A stretch of DNA of 37,718 bases, from the NCBI GenBank assembly GCA_944389425.1, contig CALXMH010000005.1, forward strand, positions 39,166-76,883, given 5' to 3'. Position numbers and translations under genes: made by a program. This stretch comes from an uncultured Clostridia bacterium (GTDB lineage: Bacteria > Bacillota > Clostridia > TANB77 > CAG-508). Numbering within the stretch: the first letter of the stretch is position 1; each line of letters starts with the position of its first letter. A model generated the notes under the pieces. The model did not search any database, had not been told where the DNA came from, and saw only the letters and a program-made list of their open reading frames with translations. Shown one piece after another: positions 7,999 through 16,889 of the stretch.

Positions 7999-8976
7999 TT
8001 GGACTTTCAAGTAAAAATATTGCTATTATCTTTTGCTATAACAGTTATTGAATCTATTATAATAATACCAATATTAAAAAGACTGAAAGTAGGTCAAACA
8101 GAAAGATTAGATGGACCACAATCTCATATAGTAAAAGAAGGAACTCCCACAATGGGTGGAATTATAATAATGATAAGTGTTATTCTTACATCTGCAAGTG
8201 GATTTCTGTACTACTATAAAACAGATGTAGATGTGGCAATGAAGATATTCCCATTAGTACTCATGGCATTAGGCTTTGGAACGGTAGGATTCATAGATGA
8301 TTTCAAAAAAGTAGTACTAAGAAATACAAAAGGTTTAAAACCAGCATACAAAATGCTTGGATTACTAATAGTTTCAGTAATAACAGTATATTATTTACTA
8401 AATGTATTAAAAATAGGAACAGCAACATATATACCATTTTTTGACATATATATAGAACTTCCAATATGGATATATGTACCATTTGCTATATTTGTAATAC
8501 TGGCAGTAACAAATGCAATAAATTTAACAGATGGTATAGACGGATTAGCAACGAGTGTAACAGCAATTATAATGACTTTTTTAACAGTAATATCAATATT
8601 GTTTGATGTAAAAGAAGTGACAGTTTTTGGAGGAGTAGTTGTAGGAACATGTTTAGGTTTTTTACTATTTAATTTACATACAGCTAAGGTTATAATGGGT
8701 GACACAGGTTCTCTATTACTAGGAGGAGTAGTTGCCTGTATAGCACTATATTTTAGAATGCCACTTATACTATTGATTATAGCAATAGTACCACTAATAG
8801 AAACAATATCTGTTATATTACAAATATTATATTATAGAAAAACAGGACGAAGAATTTTTAAAATGACACCAATACATCATCATTTTGAACTTTGCAATTG
8901 GAAAGAAAATAAAATAGTATCAATATTTAGTATAGTAACACTAATAGCCTGTATAATTGCATTATATGCAGTATAA
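7999..8976 (+). CDS. mraY: MraY, phospho-MurNAc-pentapeptide translocase (lipid I synthase)
   Basis: MraY moves phospho-MurNAc-pentapeptide onto undecaprenyl phosphate at the inner leaflet, making lipid I. The protein has about ten hydrophobic segments and the family motifs GTPTMGG, GFIDDFKK, NLTDGIDGLA, MGDTGSLLLGG and the histidine cluster PIHHHFE. Start choice: SD AAGGAG (7985-7990) overlaps the GTG at 7990 but is correctly spaced for TTG at 7999, giving 325 residues, the usual size. The Arg in GRRIFKM is encoded by CGA-AGA, one of the few CGA codons in the window. Confidence 0.95.
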   Translation: MDFQVKILLLSFAITVIESIIIIPILKRLKVGQTERLDGPQSHIVKEGTPTMGGIIIMISVILTSASGFLYYYKTDVDVAMKIFPLVLMALGFGTVGFIDDFKKVVLRNTKGLKPAYKMLGLLIVSVITVYYLLNVLKIGTATYIPFFDIYIELPIWIYVPFAIFVILAVTNAINLTDGIDGLATSVTAIIMTFLTVISILFDVKEVTVFGGVVVGTCLGFLLFNLHTAKVIMGDTGSLLLGGVVACIALYFRMPLILLIIAIVPLIETISVILQILYYRKTGRRIFKMTPIHHHFELCNWKENKIVSIFSIVTLIACIIALYAV

Positions 8977-8994
8977 TAGAAAGGAGAAAGCAAG

Positions 8995-10121
8995 ATGGCA
9001 ATTGCAAAAAAAGAAGAATACAAAAATAAGCCAGTAGATTTTATTCTTTGTATAACAGTGCTACTATTGCTAGCATTAGGTATAATAATGGTACTATCAG
9101 CAAGTTCGCCATCAGCATTTTCAGAAACAGGAGATAGTTACTCATATGTAAAAAAACAAGCAGTATCAGCAGTAATAGGCTTAATTGCAATGTTTGTAAT
9201 TTCTAAAATCGATTATAAAATATATAAACACTTATATAAAATAGCATATATTGGTTCTATATTGTTACTAGCAATAGTTCCAATAATAGGTACAGAAGCA
9301 GGTGGAGCAAAAAGATGGATAGATTTAGGGTTTACAACATTTCAGCCATCAGAACTTGCAAAAATAGGACTTATTATATTTTTTGCAGCATATTTAGCAC
9401 AAAATAGAGATAAATTAAAAAATATATTTCATGGATTTTTAAAATCATTTTTATTCTTAGCACCAATTGCATTTATACTATTAAAGTTTCAAGAACATTT
9501 TAGTGCAACATTAATTATAATTGCAGTAACTTCAATTATGATGCTAGTAGCTGGAAGCAAAATGTCACATTTTTTAACAGTAGGTTTATCAGGAGGAATT
9601 TTAGGATTAATATATTTATTTACACAAGGAGCAGGATTTAGAAAAGATAGAATAATTGCTTGGTTAGATCCATGGTCAGACCCAACAGGAGATGCTTGGC
9701 AAGCCATACAAAGCTTATATGCAATAGGGTCAGGAGGATTGTTTGGAGAAGGCCTTCGGTCAAAGCAAACAAAAATATTTATACATACCAGAACCACATA
9801 ATGACTTTATATTTGCAATATTAGCAGAAGAATTAGGATTTATAGGATGTGCGGTTGTAATATTACTTTTTGCCGTATTTATATGGAGAGGAATAATAAT
9901 TGCAATGAAAGCACCAGATATGTTTGGAAGTTTGATTGCAGTAGGAATAACTGCATTAGTTGGATTACAAGCAATAATAAACATAGCCGTTGTAACAGCA
10001 AGTATACCAGTAACAGGAATGCCACTTCCGTTCTTCAGTTATGGAGGAACCGCGCTCATAATTTTACTATGTGGAGTCCGGAGTATTACTGAATATTTCT
10101 AGAAATAGTAACAAAATATAA
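8995..10121 (+). CDS. ftsW: FtsW, septal peptidoglycan glycosyltransferase (SEDS); needs two +1 shifts at CGG
   Basis: SEDS polymerase that builds septal glycan from lipid II together with the class B PBP. ATG 8995 follows GGAGAAAG. The gene is split into three frames. Part 1 (8995-9756) contains the GGAKRWIDLG and FQPSELAK motifs. Reading then needs a +1 step at CGG 9757-9759. Part 2 (9758-10078) has PHNDFIFAILAEELGF and PVTGMPLPFFSYGGT. A second +1 step at CGG 10079-10081 gives part 3, Gly-Val-Leu-Leu-Asn-Ile-Ser-Arg..., the standard FtsW ending, with stop at 10119-10121. The assembled 374-residue protein has normal length and every expected motif, so gene decay is unlikely. MurG starts 24 bases downstream with a strong SD. 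Confidence 0.93.
9757..9759 (+). other. In-frame CGG +1 recoding site 2 (ftsW, first)
   Basis: Context: GGC CTT CGG TCA. Zero frame stops at 9799-9801. Reading GGT at 9758-9760 gives GEGLGQSKQKYLYIPEPHNDF, the conserved FtsW loop where the second Gly is expected. Confidence 0.78.
10079..10081 (+). other. In-frame CGG +1 recoding site 3 (ftsW, second)
   Basis: Context: GGA GTC CGG AGT, in the frame already shifted once. Unshifted reading ends at TAG 10100-10102. Reading GGA at 10080-10082 gives GVGVLLNISRNSNKI and a stop at 10119-10121, matching the family's last helix and its NIS-R ending. Confidence 0.75.
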
Positions 10122-10144
10122 AAAAACTCTAAAAGGAGGAAAAA

Positions 10145-11260
10145 ATGAAAGTTATAATCGCAGCAGCTGGTACAGGAGGACATATTAATCCAGGAATAGC
10201 AATTGCAAATAAAATTGAAAAAGAAGAACAAGGTTCACAAATAATGTTCATAGGTACCAAAAGAGGAATAGAAAATGACTTGGTACCAAGAGCAGGTTAT
10301 AAACTAAAAACATTAGAAGCATATGGATTTAGCAAAAAAATTTCAATTGAAAATATAAAACATACAATAAAAACAATAAAATCATTAAAAAAAGCAAAAC
10401 AAATTATAGAAGAATTTAAACCAGATGTAGTAATAGGAACAGGAGGATATATTTGTGGCCCTGTACTTACAGCTGCACAAAAATGTAATATTCCAACAGT
10501 ATTACATGAAAGTAACTCTTTTCCTGGTTTAGCAGTAAAAATGTTATCTAAAAAAACAGATGTAGTTTTAGTAGGACTAAAAGAAGCAAAGGAAAATTTA
10601 AAAAAAGCAAAAAAAGTAGTAGTAACAGGAACTCCAACAAAGATAAAAAAATTAAAACTAAGCGATATGGAAAAATACTTTCTAAAAGAAAAATTAGAAT
10701 TTAATCCAGAATTACCAGTAGTATTGGTGTTTGGAGGAAGCCAAGGTGCTAAAAAAATAAATGATGCATTAATAGATATAATAAAAAAAGAAAAGATTAC
10801 ACAATATCAAATAGTATGGGCAGTAGGACCTAAAAATTATGAAAAAGTAGAAGAAGAACTAAAAAAATCTAAAATAGAAATCCAAAACATAAAAAATGTA
10901 AAAGTAATGCCATACATATATAACATGGAAGAAGTTATGAATATTTCAGACTTACTTGTATGTAGGAGTGGAGCAATAACAATAACAGAAATATCAAAAA
11001 TAGGAAAACCTGCAATATTTATACCACTTCCAAACGTAAGTCAAAATCATCAAGAAAAAAATGCACGAGTATTAGAAAAAATAAATGCAGCAAAAATAAT
11101 ATTAAATAACGAATTAACAGGAGAAAATTTAATAAAAGAGATAAACCAAATAATATCAAACAAACAATTATTAATGCAAATGGGTGAGAACGCAAATAGC
11201 ATAAATATAGATAATGTTGAGGACAATATATATAAAGAAATAAAAAATGTATTAAAATAA
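10145..11260 (+). CDS. murG: MurG, lipid II synthase (GlcNAc transferase)
   Basis: MurG adds GlcNAc from UDP-GlcNAc to lipid I on the cytoplasmic face, giving lipid II. The 371-residue protein opens with AAGTGGHINPGIAIA, the glycine-rich MurG loop, and carries GTGGYICGPV, LHESNSFPGL, VFGGSQGAKKIN and RSGAITITEI, which contacts the donor nucleotide. The SD AAAAGGAGG precedes ATG 10145. This is the last gene of the cluster, closed by a strong terminator. A rare CGA Arg occurs in NARVLEK. Confidence 0.97.
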   Translation: MKVIIAAAGTGGHINPGIAIANKIEKEEQGSQIMFIGTKRGIENDLVPRAGYKLKTLEAYGFSKKISIENIKHTIKTIKSLKKAKQIIEEFKPDVVIGTGGYICGPVLTAAQKCNIPTVLHESNSFPGLAVKMLSKKTDVVLVGLKEAKENLKKAKKVVVTGTPTKIKKLKLSDMEKYFLKEKLEFNPELPVVLVFGGSQGAKKINDALIDIIKKEKITQYQIVWAVGPKNYEKVEEELKKSKIEIQNIKNVKVMPYIYNMEEVMNISDLLVCRSGAITITEISKIGKPAIFIPLPNVSQNHQEKNARVLEKINAAKIILNNELTGENLIKEINQIISNKQLLMQMGENANSINIDNVEDNIYKEIKNVLK

Positions 11261-11263
11261 AAG

Positions 11264-11301
11264 AAAAAACATATATTAATAGATTTTAATATATGTTTTT
11301 T
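11264..11301 (+). terminator. Terminator at the end of the dcw cluster
   Basis: A perfect 16-bp stem (11264-11279 with 11286-11301), loop TAGATT, starting with six A's and ending with six T's. Probably bidirectional. Confidence 0.9.
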
Positions 11302-11474
11302 ACATATATAAACTTAAAAATAAGATTAAATTATAATTACAAAAAAGTTACAAAAAGATTTCCGGAATTTTAAATTTTAGTTACGCAAGTTTTGAAATGT
11401 GTTGTAAAATATCAAAACAAGAATAAAAATGTAGATACTTGTCGAAATATGTAAAAATATGCGAACGGTTTTAC

Positions 11475-11503
11475 TTGCACATATTGGAAAAACATTGTAT
11501 AGT
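11475..11503 (+). promoter_or_regulatory. Promoter of the DUF6514-like gene
   Basis: TTGCAC (11475-11480), 17-bp spacer, TATAGT (11498-11503). Transcription would begin near 11510, which supports the TTG start at 11535 and excludes a longer reading frame from 11439. Confidence 0.6.
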
Positions 11504-11534
11504 ATGTGAAGTAAAAACGAAAGGGGAGTTTATT

Positions 11535-11855
11535 TTGAATTACAAAAGATTTTTATTTGGAAAAGTACAATTAGATGAAAAAATATTAATGGAGAACAAT
11601 ATTTATCATAATGTAGAAGTAGAATACTATAAAATAAAAGGAAATAATGAAAATACTTTAAATGATAAATACGAAGTATATGGAATAGAAATTGTTAAAA
11701 AAGATTATTTAGATAATGAAACAAAAGTTGAAAATAAATATATAGAAAAAGTAACAAGCAATGAACAAATTGTGGATAATATTTTAGAAAAACTTAAAAA
11801 TAATGAAGTTACACCAGTTGGATTAGAATATGTAATAAAAGATTTGCTAATATAA
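11535..11855 (+). CDS. Small cytoplasmic protein resembling DUF6514
   Basis: This 106-residue protein of unknown function has no signal peptide or membrane span. A central YEVYGIEIVKK strand is followed by KYIEKVTSNEQIVDNIL and a C-terminal VTPVGLEYVIKDLL. The pattern of YGIE, a turn, then a helix ending in V.P..LEYV..DL recalls the Clostridia family DUF6514, which has no known role. TTG at 11535 is chosen as start because GGGGAG lies six bases upstream and the promoter lies just before it. The gene stands alone between two terminators. Confidence 0.6.
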   Translation: MNYKRFLFGKVQLDEKILMENNIYHNVEVEYYKIKGNNENTLNDKYEVYGIEIVKKDYLDNETKVENKYIEKVTSNEQIVDNILEKLKNNEVTPVGLEYVIKDLLI

Positions 11856-11860
11856 TTGCA

Positions 11861-11910
11861 AAGGAGTGGAAATTTATAAAACTAATTTCTCCACTCTTCA
11901 TTTATTTTTT
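11861..11910 (+). terminator. Terminator after the DUF6514-like gene
   Basis: GAGTGG (11864-11869) pairs with CCACTC (11891-11896), with an AAATT/AATTT extension across a two-base bulge, followed by a T-rich tract to 11910. Confidence 0.6.
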
Positions 11911-12001
11911 ATAAGAAATTTTGAAAGATTAATAAAAATAAACTAGAAATATAAATACAAATATGTTAATATATAGAAGATAAAAAAGGAGAGAAATACA
12001 T

Positions 12002-13028
12002 ATGAAAAAAATAAATGGAATAACATTAATAGCATTAGTAATAACAATAATAGTATTATTAATATTAGCAGGAGTAGCACTAGCAACTCTGACAGGGCAA
12101 GGAAATATAATAGGAAATGCCGAAAATGCAGTAGGAAAATATAACGAAGAAGTAAGTACAGAACAAAAAACATTAAATGCAATAAAAAAATTTTTTATGG
12201 AAAAAACAGATACAAATAATCCTATTGTTACAGCAAAACAAGAAAGCCTTACTATAATAGCAGGAGAAAAATATGAGGTAAGTGATTATTTCGAAATAAA
12301 TCAAAATGGAGCTTCAAATATAACAAATATTACATATAGTATAGAAGATACATCTACATTAACAGCAGGAGAACATATTTTAACATGTACAGTAACAAAA
12401 GAAAATGGAAAAAGTTCGTCTGCTAGTATGACTATCATTGTAAAACTTTCGTACACAGAAGAAAAGTGGACAACAGCTGGCACATATTCATGGACATGCC
12501 CAGAAGGAGTTACAAAGATTAGAGTAGCTGTTTGTGGAGGTGGACGGAGGTGGCGCAGGAGTTGCACCAAGTTACAGTCCAAGCTATTCTTATACAGGAA
12601 GAACAGGTGGAACATCTTCATTTGGAGATTTAATACAAGCAACAGGAGGAACCGGCGGATTTGCAAGCAAAAATGGGACATATTATGGAGGAACAGGGGG
12701 AAGCCCAAACGGAAGAAATGGAACACAAAAAAGCGGTTCTGGACATAGTAATACACTACCTAATCAAGGAGGATTTCCATTATCTTTTACAATAGGAAGT
12801 GGAAGCTATGGCTCTGGTGGAGGAGCTGTTTGCTCTTCACACTCTTCATATATTACAAGTGGTGGCAGTGGAGGATATAATACAGGATATATTGATGTTG
12901 TACCAAATACTACATATACTATTACAGTAGGTGCAGGAGGCTTAAAAGGTGACACCGATGATAGTAGAGCACATGGATATGATGGAACATCTGGATTTGT
13001 TCTTATTGCTTATGGTGGAGATATTTAA
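12002..13028 (+). CDS. Prepilin-like secreted protein with Ig-like and glycine-rich regions; needs a +1 shift at CGG 12545
   Basis: The N-terminus is a type IV prepilin-like signal: a short basic leader, then GITLIALVITIIVLLILAG with cleavage expected after the Gly; the usual Glu at +5 is replaced by Ala. Next come a helical segment, a beta-rich part (about residues 75-150) and a C-terminal half full of GGTGG and GSGGG tracts. Zero-frame reading after CGG at 12545 gives a basic, Trp/Arg-rich nonsense tail ending at 12748. Skipping the C continues through GGGAGVAPSYSP to FVLIAYGGDI and a stop at 13026-13028, 341 residues in all. Such proteins may be pseudopilins or surface proteins; no pilus assembly genes are nearby. 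SD AAAGGAGAG precedes ATG 12002. No clear terminator follows. Confidence 0.8.
12545..12547 (+). other. In-frame CGG +1 recoding site 4 (glycine-rich protein)
   Basis: Context: GGT GGA CGG AGG TGG. The zero frame loses the glycine-rich pattern at once. Reading GGA at 12546-12548 keeps an uninterrupted Gly run and leads to a well-formed C-terminus. Confidence 0.75.
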
Positions 13029-13067
13029 TCTTCACCTAAAAATTATCCAAAAATTATTAGCAACATA

Positions 13068-13096
13068 TTTACAGTTACAGGCATTTAGTATATAAT
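13068..13096 (+). promoter_or_regulatory. Promoter of topA
   Basis: TTTACA (13068-13073), 17-bp spacer, TATAAT (13091-13096). It lies 32 bases before GTG 13128, with SD AAAGGAG between. Confidence 0.65.
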
Positions 13097-13127
13097 TTAT
13101 GGATAAATTGGATAAAGGAGAATTAAA

Positions 13128-15194
13128 GTGGTTGATAAATTAATTATTGTTGAATCACCAGCTAAGGCTAATACTATAAAAAAATTCCTTGGTGGAAGTA
13201 CCAAGGTTATTGCTTCTATGGGGCATATTAGAGATTTACCAAAGTCTAAGATGGGAGTAGATATTGAAAATAATTTTGAACCAGAATATATAAATATAAG
13301 AGGAAAGGCAAGCTTAATTAAGGAATTAAAAAAAGAAGCAAAAAATGCAAAAAAAGTGTTTTTGGCAACTGACCCTGACCGTGAAGGAGAAGCAATCGCG
13401 TGGCATTTAGCTCATATTTTGGAAATTCCAGAAGATACTGTATGCAGAGTTACTTTTAATGAAATTACAAAAGAAGCAGTACAAAAAGCAATTAAAAATC
13501 CTAGAAAAATAGACAAAGATTTAATAGATGCACAACAAGCAAGAAGAATTTTAGACAGAATAGTTGGGTACAAAATAAGTCCGGTATTATGGAAAAAAGT
13601 AAAAAAAGGATTATCAGCAGGAAGAGTTCAATCTGTAGCAGTTAGATTAATATGTGAAAGAGAAGAAGAAATTGAAAAATTTGTGCCAATAGAATATTGG
13701 AACATTTATGCAGAATTATCTAAACTAAATATAAAAAAGAAGCAATCTTTTGATGCAAAATTAGTAGGGAAAAATGGCAAAAAAATAGAACTGAGTTCAA
13801 AACAAGATGTAGACAAAATTTTAGCAGATATAGAAAATGCAAAATTTGTAGTAGAAGACATTAAAAAAAGTGAAAAGAAAAGAACTCCTGCTCCACCTTT
13901 TACTACAAGTACTATGCAACAAGAAGCATCTAGAAAATTAGGCTTTACCCTAAAAAAGACAATGTCTGTTGCACAAAAACTATATGAAGGTATAAAAATA
14001 CCAGGGAGAGGTAGTATAGGTTTAATTACTTATATGAGAACAGATTCTACAAGAATTTCAGGAGAGGCAAGAGAGGCAGCTAAAAAGCAGATTGAAAAAG
14101 AATTTGGAACAGAGTATTATGAAAATAGATTTTACAAAACCAAAACAGATGCCCAAGATGCGCATGAAGCAATTAGACCAACATATTCAGAATTAGTGCC
14201 AGACGAAATAAAAGAGTCTTTAACAACAGATGAGTATAAGTTATATAAATTAATATATAACAGATTTTTAGCAAGCCAAATGGCATCTGCCATTTTCGAT
14301 ACAGTATCGGTATCAATAAATGCAAATAAATATAATTTTAAGGCAAATGGTCAAACCTTAAAATTTAAAGGATTTATGGCACTATATGTAGAATCTGCCG
14401 ATAACGAAAAAGATGAAAAATATATAGCTTTGCCAGATTTAGAGCTTAAAGAAGAAGTAAAAAAAGAGAAAATAGATGCTAAACAAAGTTTTACAGAGCC
14501 ACCACCAAGATATACAGAAGCAAGTCTAGTAAAAGCATTAGAAGAAAAAGGAATTGGAAGGCCAAGTACATATTCACCAACAATTACAACTATTTTAGAA
14601 AGAAGATATATAGAAAAAATTCAAAAACAACTGCACCCAACAGAACTTGGAAAAGTTGTAAATAAATTATTAGTAGAAAATTTTGAAAATATTCTAGATG
14701 TAGAATTTACTGCAAAAATGGAAAATCAATTTGACGAAATAGCAGAAGGAAAAGAAAAATGGAAACAGGTTATATCTGATTTTTATGGACCTTTCGAGGT
14801 AGTTGTAGAAAAAGTAGAAAAAGAATTAGAACATGTAAAACTAGAAGAGGAAGTTTCAGATGTTCCATGTGATAAATGTGGAAGAATGATGGTTATAAAA
14901 TATGGCAGATACGGCAAATTTTTAGCATGTCCAGGATACCCAGAATGTAAAAATGCAAAACCACTTGTAGAAATAATAGATGTACCATGCCCAAAATGCG
15001 GAGCAAAGGTCCAAGTACGTAAAACCAAAAAGAAAAGAAATTATTACATTTGCGAAAACAATCCAAAATCTTGCGACTATATATCATGGAATAAGCCAAA
15101 AAAAGGTGAAAAATATGTTCCAGATAGCGAAAAAGTAGATGAAGAAAAGCCAAAAACTAAACGCAAAAGAAAAACAGTAACAAAAAAGAAATAA
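13128..15194 (+). CDS. topA: DNA topoisomerase I (type IA)
   Basis: It relaxes negative supercoils by cutting one strand through a 5'-phosphotyrosine. The 688-residue protein has an N-terminal Toprim domain (VESPAKANTIKKFLG; acidic triad region ATDPDREGEAIAWH). The catalytic Tyr302 is in GLITYMRTDSTR, and GIGRPSTYSPTI is also present. Two C-terminal zinc ribbons follow (CDKCGRMM...CPGYPEC and CPKCGAKV...CENNPKSC), then a Lys-rich tail. The start is GTG 13128 with SD AAAGGAG. trmFO follows 17 bases after the stop, a common Firmicutes pairing. The Arg of DPDREGE is CGT. Confidence 0.97.
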   Translation: MVDKLIIVESPAKANTIKKFLGGSTKVIASMGHIRDLPKSKMGVDIENNFEPEYINIRGKASLIKELKKEAKNAKKVFLATDPDREGEAIAWHLAHILEIPEDTVCRVTFNEITKEAVQKAIKNPRKIDKDLIDAQQARRILDRIVGYKISPVLWKKVKKGLSAGRVQSVAVRLICEREEEIEKFVPIEYWNIYAELSKLNIKKKQSFDAKLVGKNGKKIELSSKQDVDKILADIENAKFVVEDIKKSEKKRTPAPPFTTSTMQQEASRKLGFTLKKTMSVAQKLYEGIKIPGRGSIGLITYMRTDSTRISGEAREAAKKQIEKEFGTEYYENRFYKTKTDAQDAHEAIRPTYSELVPDEIKESLTTDEYKLYKLIYNRFLASQMASAIFDTVSVSINANKYNFKANGQTLKFKGFMALYVESADNEKDEKYIALPDLELKEEVKKEKIDAKQSFTEPPPRYTEASLVKALEEKGIGRPSTYSPTITTILERRYIEKIQKQLHPTELGKVVNKLLVENFENILDVEFTAKMENQFDEIAEGKEKWKQVISDFYGPFEVVVEKVEKELEHVKLEEEVSDVPCDKCGRMMVIKYGRYGKFLACPGYPECKNAKPLVEIIDVPCPKCGAKVQVRKTKKKRNYYICENNPKSCDYISWNKPKKGEKYVPDSEKVDEEKPKTKRKRKTVTKKK

Positions 15195-15211
15195 TCTTGC
15201 GGAGGTATATA

Positions 15212-16510
15212 GTGAAAGAAGTTGTTGTTATAGGTGGAGGATTAGCTGGTTGTGAGGCAGCATATCAAATTGCTAAAAGAGGAATTAATGTAAAATTATA
15301 CGAAATGAAACCTAAAAAATTTTCACCGGCGCATTCTAACATAAATTTAGCAGAAATTGTTTGCAGCAATTCTTTTAAATCTAATAGTATTACAAATGCT
15401 TGTGGACTTTTAAAAGAGGAACTAAGAATATTAGATTCTCTTTTAATGAAAACAGCAGACGAAAACTCTGTTCCAGCAGGTCAAGCATTAGCAGTAGATA
15501 GAGAAAAATTTGCAGAAGCTATAACTAAAAAAATTAAAAATATAAAAAATATAGAAGTAATAAACGAAGAAATAAAACAAATTCCAGAAAATGTACTTGT
15601 AATAATTGCAACAGGACCACTTACATCTGATGATTTAGCAAAACAAATTGCAATTTTAACAGGGCAAGATAAACTATATTTTTACGATGCAGCAGCACCA
15701 ATTGTAGAAAAAGACAGCATAAACATGGATATAGCATTTTGGGGAGATAGATATGGAAAAGGGGATAGTAATTACATAAATCTTTCAATGAACAAAGAAG
15801 AATATGAAAAATTCTACAATGAGCTAATAAATGCCGAAGTTGTAACATTACACGACTTTGAAAAAAGAGAAATTTTTGAAGGCTGTATGCCAATAGAAAT
15901 AATGGCAAAAAGAGGAATAGACACATTAAGATTTGGACCATTAAAACCAGTAGGATTTGTAGACCCAAGAACAAACACTACTCCTTATGCTATAGTTCAA
16001 TTAAGGCAAGACAATAAAGAAGGAACTTTATTTAATATGGTTGGATTTCAAACAAATCTAAAATTTGGAGAACAAAAAAGAGTATTTTCACTAATTCCAG
16101 GATTGGAAAATGCAGAATTTGTAAAATATGGAGTAATGCACAGAAACACATATATAAATTCAAGCATATTACTAGATAACACATATAACTTAAAGCAAAA
16201 TACAAATATCTATTTTGCAGGACAAATTACAGGAGTAGAAGGATACGTAGAATCCATTTCTTCTGGATTGGTAGCAGGAGTTAATGCAGCCAATAAAGTG
16301 CTTGGAAAACAAAAACAAATATTCCCAAAAGAAACAGTAATAGGAAGCTTAGCGGATTACATAAGCACAGAAAACAAAAAATTCCAACCAATGAATGCCA
16401 ACTTTGGAATTTTACCAGAACTGAACGAAAAAATAAAAGACAAACAAACTCGCTATAAAGCATTAGCAGACAGAAGCCTTAAAATATTGCCACTAATACT
16501 TGACAATTAA
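15212..16510 (+). CDS. trmFO: TrmFO, folate/FAD-dependent tRNA U54 C5-methyltransferase
   Basis: It makes ribothymidine-54 in the T loop of tRNAs using methylene-tetrahydrofolate. The FAD site VIGGGLAGCEAA starts at residue 6. NLAEIVCSNSFKSNS, the cysteine-containing block YGVMHRNTYINS and the C-terminal GQITGVEGYVES follow family order. Length is 432 residues, typical. An in-frame TTG at 15197 would read through the SD; GGAGG (15201-15205) is correctly placed for GTG 15212, which I choose. The last codons overlap the promoter of rpsU. Confidence 0.96.
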   Translation: MKEVVVIGGGLAGCEAAYQIAKRGINVKLYEMKPKKFSPAHSNINLAEIVCSNSFKSNSITNACGLLKEELRILDSLLMKTADENSVPAGQALAVDREKFAEAITKKIKNIKNIEVINEEIKQIPENVLVIIATGPLTSDDLAKQIAILTGQDKLYFYDAAAPIVEKDSINMDIAFWGDRYGKGDSNYINLSMNKEEYEKFYNELINAEVVTLHDFEKREIFEGCMPIEIMAKRGIDTLRFGPLKPVGFVDPRTNTTPYAIVQLRQDNKEGTLFNMVGFQTNLKFGEQKRVFSLIPGLENAEFVKYGVMHRNTYINSSILLDNTYNLKQNTNIYFAGQITGVEGYVESISSGLVAGVNAANKVLGKQKQIFPKETVIGSLADYISTENKKFQPMNANFGILPELNEKIKDKQTRYKALADRSLKILPLILDN

Positions 16511-16529
16511 GGCTTAAATAGGATATAAT
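16500..16529 (+). promoter_or_regulatory. Consensus promoter of rpsU inside the end of trmFO
   Basis: Perfect TTGACA (16500-16505), 18-bp spacer, perfect TATAAT (16524-16529). The -35 overlaps the last trmFO codons. The resulting leader of about 90 bases contains CGGGA (16544-) and TCCCG arms that could pair. Confidence 0.85.
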
Positions 16530-16626
16530 AGATTACGCTTACGGGATACGAATTAGTACATATATATAATTCCCGATAAATATTAATCCCACAGTATGAG
16601 TTCAACTTCGGAAGGAGGGAAATAAA

Positions 16627-16797
16627 TTGTCAGAGGTTAAAGTTAATAATGGAAATATAGAAGATGCTCTAAAAAGATTTAAGAGACAATGCGCAAGAAA
16701 TGGAGTTTTACAAGAAGTAAGAAAAAGAGAACACTATGAAAAACCAAGTGTTAAGAGAAAAAAGAAATCAGAGGCAGCTAGAAAAAGAAAGTTCTAG
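16627..16797 (+). CDS. rpsU: 30S ribosomal protein S21
   Basis: The 56-residue basic protein reads [20 protein letters not shown] at its start and ends in a Lys/Arg-rich helix ([12 protein letters not shown]), the S21 pattern. S21 is a late-assembling small-subunit protein next to the anti-SD end of 16S rRNA and affects initiation. The start is TTG 16627 with a very strong SD, GGAAGGAGGG. It has its own consensus promoter and terminator, followed by yqeY, which often neighbours rpsU in Firmicutes. Confidence 0.96.
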   Translation: MSEVKVNNGNIEDALKRFKRQCARNGVLQEVRKREHYEKPSVKRKKKSEAARKRKF

Positions 16798-16809
16798 TTT
16801 GAAAAGGGG

Positions 16810-16845
16810 TGAGAAGTAAATAAGTTTATTTGCTTCTCATTTTTA
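16810..16845 (+). terminator. Terminator after rpsU
   Basis: TGAGAAG-T-AAATA (from 16810) pairs with TATTT-G-CTTCTCA (to 16839), followed by TTTTTATT. Confidence 0.85.
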
Positions 16846-16889
16846 TTCTTAAAGGATAATAAAAATATAAAAAAGAAAGGATGATTTTT

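Noticed and set aside
8995..10121. ftsW, the PBP, the glycine-rich gene and VirB6-like 2 as pseudogenes
   Set aside because: Each needs only the identical one-base step at CGG, all motifs are intact, ftsW and the septal PBP are expected to be essential, and no other type of frameshift or stop is seen in the window.
11439..11534. Upstream extension of the DUF6514-like frame containing CGG (11465-11467) as Arg
   Set aside because: It overlaps the TTGCAC/TATAGT promoter, has no SD, and the TTG at 11535 has a good SD. The CGG is therefore probably untranslated and does not count against the CGG pattern.
15197..15211. TTG start of trmFO five codons upstream, with in-frame CGG
   Set aside because: These bases are the SD GGAGG for GTG 15212; the family N-terminus begins at the later start.
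16536..16626. Known riboswitch or T-box in the rpsU leader
   Set aside because: Only short self-pairing arms are visible; I see no recognisable riboswitch core or T-box sequence.
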